Shown here one piece after another: positions 62,019 to 64,000 of a stretch of 64,000 nucleotides of DNA. Each line of letters opens with the position of its first letter. The first letter of the stretch is position 1. The notes under the pieces are model-generated. The model did no database searches. It saw nothing but the letters and a program-made list of their open reading frames with translations, and was not told where the DNA came from. The DNA is taken from NCBI RefSeq assembly GCF_008831285.2, contig NC_045140.1, positions 20,210,370 to 20,274,369 of the forward strand, written 5' to 3'. The position numbers were made by a program, and so were the translations under genes. The stretch comes from Nymphaea colorata (Eukaryota; Streptophyta; Magnoliopsida; Nymphaeales; Nymphaeaceae).

Positions 62019-62020
<2 letters not shown>
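60850..62020. other. Intergenic, no gene seen
   Basis: Mixed-composition sequence with short unrecognised open frames on both strands. Confidence 0.4.

Positions 62021-62022
<2 letters not shown>

Positions 62023-62062
<40 letters not shown>
62023..62062. repeat. (AG)20 microsatellite
   Basis: The longest uninterrupted AG run in the window (40 bases). Confidence 0.97.
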
Positions 62063-62066
<4 letters not shown>

Positions 62067-62990
62067 ACGCTTGTGACTGGCGCCAAGAAGGGGATTTATT
62101 ATTAGGAGCTTTAAAAATTGCTGGGACATTCCCCGGCATTTTTATCATTGACTCGTGATTAAAGTGGATTTCAAACTCAACAACTCCAGAGTACATCAAA
62201 ACCTGACTGACTCCTATTACCCAAGTTCTGGTCCTCAGCAAACGAGCTGCTATGGTACCTTTTTTTTTTCTCACCTTTTTCAAACCAAACCACTGCAATT
62301 TCGATCAAATTTCAAGTCCCTCATACCGCAGTCAGCATGAAGGTGTGTTTAGGTGGATAACCTGGCATGCTTTAAAGACTTGGTCATTCTCACCTAAAAC
62401 TTGGTCCATTTGAGTAAGCTTTTAGAAGTTTTCTCGTAAAAGAATCTTTATCGTGCTTGTAGAGATAAAGAACATTTGCTTTTCACCAAACTTTTCAATG
62501 GTTTCCCACCTCTAACTTAACCACATGTATTTTGAAATAATCCAGAAAAATAAGGCATCGTTGGCAAAAGGATATTAATATGGATAATCCACTGCTTACC
62601 TTTGGGGATGACCAAACTTAGATCCGTTGCGCTTTTTCCCTTTCGGAACACGGAACTTGCAGCTTTTTAGGCCTGCGTAGGCAGTGCATTACATCATGGT
62701 TCATGAAATTATCACCATTGAATTCACAAACAAGAACCACCAAAATGATCAAAAGCAATAACATCCTTATGAGAGTGGTTGTATTACATCAAGAGCAGAC
62801 AATAAAATATAGACAAAACAAAAAGTGCATACTTAAGCACCATTACCGACTCATGTCGCTTAAGGTATTTAAGTAAGCTGACAAGCTATGCAAAAGCCGG
62901 CTTCCCAAATTAGAAAATCAAGTGTTCAGCTTGCTCATTTAGACTACGTCGCTACGCTTGGCTCGTATTAGGCAAAATAGATACACAAAT
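62063..62990. other. Intergenic, no gene seen
   Basis: AT-rich sequence with no recognisable coding or RNA feature. Confidence 0.4.
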
Positions 62991-62991
62991 G

Positions 62992-63368
62992 TCAAATGTA
63001 ATGTGTGCTTCATAGTTCATATGTGTTAAACTACCGTAAATGAATATAAATGATCCAGAGTTGATAAAAGCCCCTATAGCCTACAAGTAGAGGCAGACCC
63101 AAGATTTTTTTCAAGGGCGGGCCAAACAGTCCAACCTCTAGATCTGAGTTGAGCCAAACTGAACCGGAATCCAAACATATATCAAATGCAATGTGTGCTT
63201 CATAGTTCATATGCATTAAACTAACGTAAATGAATATGAATGACCCAGAGCTGATAAAAGCCCCTATAGCTTACAAGCAAGGGCAAAACCAAGATCTTTT
63301 CCAAGGACGGGCCAAACAGTCCAACCTCTAGATCTGAGTGAATCCAAGCTGAACCGGAATCCAAACAA
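62992..63368 (+). repeat. 190-bp tandem repeat, two units
   Basis: Units 62,992-63,181 and 63,182-63,368 match along their whole length, with scattered substitutions. Shared strings include atgtgtgcttcatagttcat, cgggccaaacagtccaacct and gaaccggaatccaaaca. The inner gggcgggcca string with a preceding T-rich run recalls plant transposon ends, but no family was identified. Confidence 0.9.
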
Positions 63369-63513
63369 TACATGGCACAACTAAAAATTTTCAATTTTTT
63401 CAATGTAATTTTTTTTTTTTTCAATTCGCTGGGGTGGAGCCATGGCCCAAGCGGGCCTCCCTGCCTACAAGCTTTTTTTACATGGACCTAGAAAGATCTC
63501 TCTTTCTGCTGTA

Positions 63514-63519
<6 letters not shown>

Positions 63520-63555
<36 letters not shown>
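63520..63555. repeat. (TA)18 microsatellite
   Basis: Uninterrupted TA run of about 36 bases. Similar shorter runs lie at 15,449-15,467 and 22,115-22,136. Confidence 0.95.
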
Positions 63556-63558
<3 letters not shown>

Positions 63559-64000
63559 TTTGTGAACACAAATGCAGACACACATAGCCAGCATCATTTA
63601 CTACTATTTAATGCTAGCAACTAAATTTCCATACTTGTTTATTAGGTCAATCCACTTGTTCATCAATTTTGTTTCTAAACTTAATGGCATACATGGAATT
63701 TATGAGTTAAAATGAAACTTGCAATGTCGACAAGCTGAGTTGTATGATTTCAGACAACATAAGACTTGCTACCTTCGAAGGCCACACTCAAGTCAGGTTT
63801 CAGATGGGTTGATTATACCGGTGCTTGACCGAATGACTGCACTGAGCGCCTGATGAGCTACGTAATGATATACAAGGAAGCCCGAAGATGACTCGCTAGC
63901 TGCATCACTGCTCCATGTGCAAAGATAACAAGCAAGTCAGAACGTGAACTTGTTTGATTTGTTCAGCTCGTTCCCAGCTCTATGTAACATGAATTCCTGA
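63556..64000. other. Window end, nothing recognised
   Basis: No open frame or repeat structure of note in the last 445 bases. Confidence 0.5.

Noticed and set aside
46110..63555. Microsatellite arrays as a CRISPR-like or regulatory array
   Set aside because: They are simple dinucleotide runs without spacers, common in plant nuclear DNA.

Overview
The window is nuclear DNA of a flowering plant. It has spliced genes with short GT-AG introns, long AT-rich spacers, many (AT)n and (AG)n microsatellites, and plant-only gene families: callose synthase, class V chitinase, flotillin-like protein and an EAR-type single C2H2 zinc finger. The species cannot be fixed from sequence alone. No bacterial, organellar or viral gene block is present.

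Layout. (1) 1-17,211, + strand: the 3' five-sixths of a callose synthase gene of the CALS9/GSL10 type. 34 exons encode about 1,622 residues; the 5' exons lie outside the window. One intron (7888-7999) has no canonical donor. (2) 17,212-21,700: a gene-poor stretch dominated by two long direct repeats of about 1.1-1.2 kb (copy A about 17,811-18,930, copy B about 19,915-21,115), plus a short third fragment. (3) 21,720-28,740: a tandem duplication of an intronless flotillin-like gene. The first copy (23,702-25,162) is full length. The second (27,272-28,084) keeps the SPFH half, has lost the coiled-coil half and ends in an unrelated 49-residue tail. (4) 29,859-30,966, - strand: a secreted class V (GH18) chitinase whose last exon was not found. 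(5) 33,178-38,526, + strand: a complete five-exon Golgi Qb-SNARE, GOS11. (6) 49,803-50,537, + strand: an intronless C2H2 zinc-finger repressor with three EAR-like motifs. (7) The remaining spacers (38.5-49.4 kb and 50.5-64 kb) hold microsatellites, short tandem repeats, two related MITE-like elements and a probable Copia LTR remnant. I see no convincing further genes there.

The genes do not form a pathway or cluster. Callose synthase and flotillin act at the plasma membrane, chitinase in the apoplast or vacuole, GOS11 in Golgi traffic and the zinc finger in the nucleus. I did not find a new multigene system. The best leads are the non-canonical splice site, the decayed flotillin copy with its new tail, the paired 1.1-kb repeats with a conserved 18-bp palindrome, and the paired MITEs.
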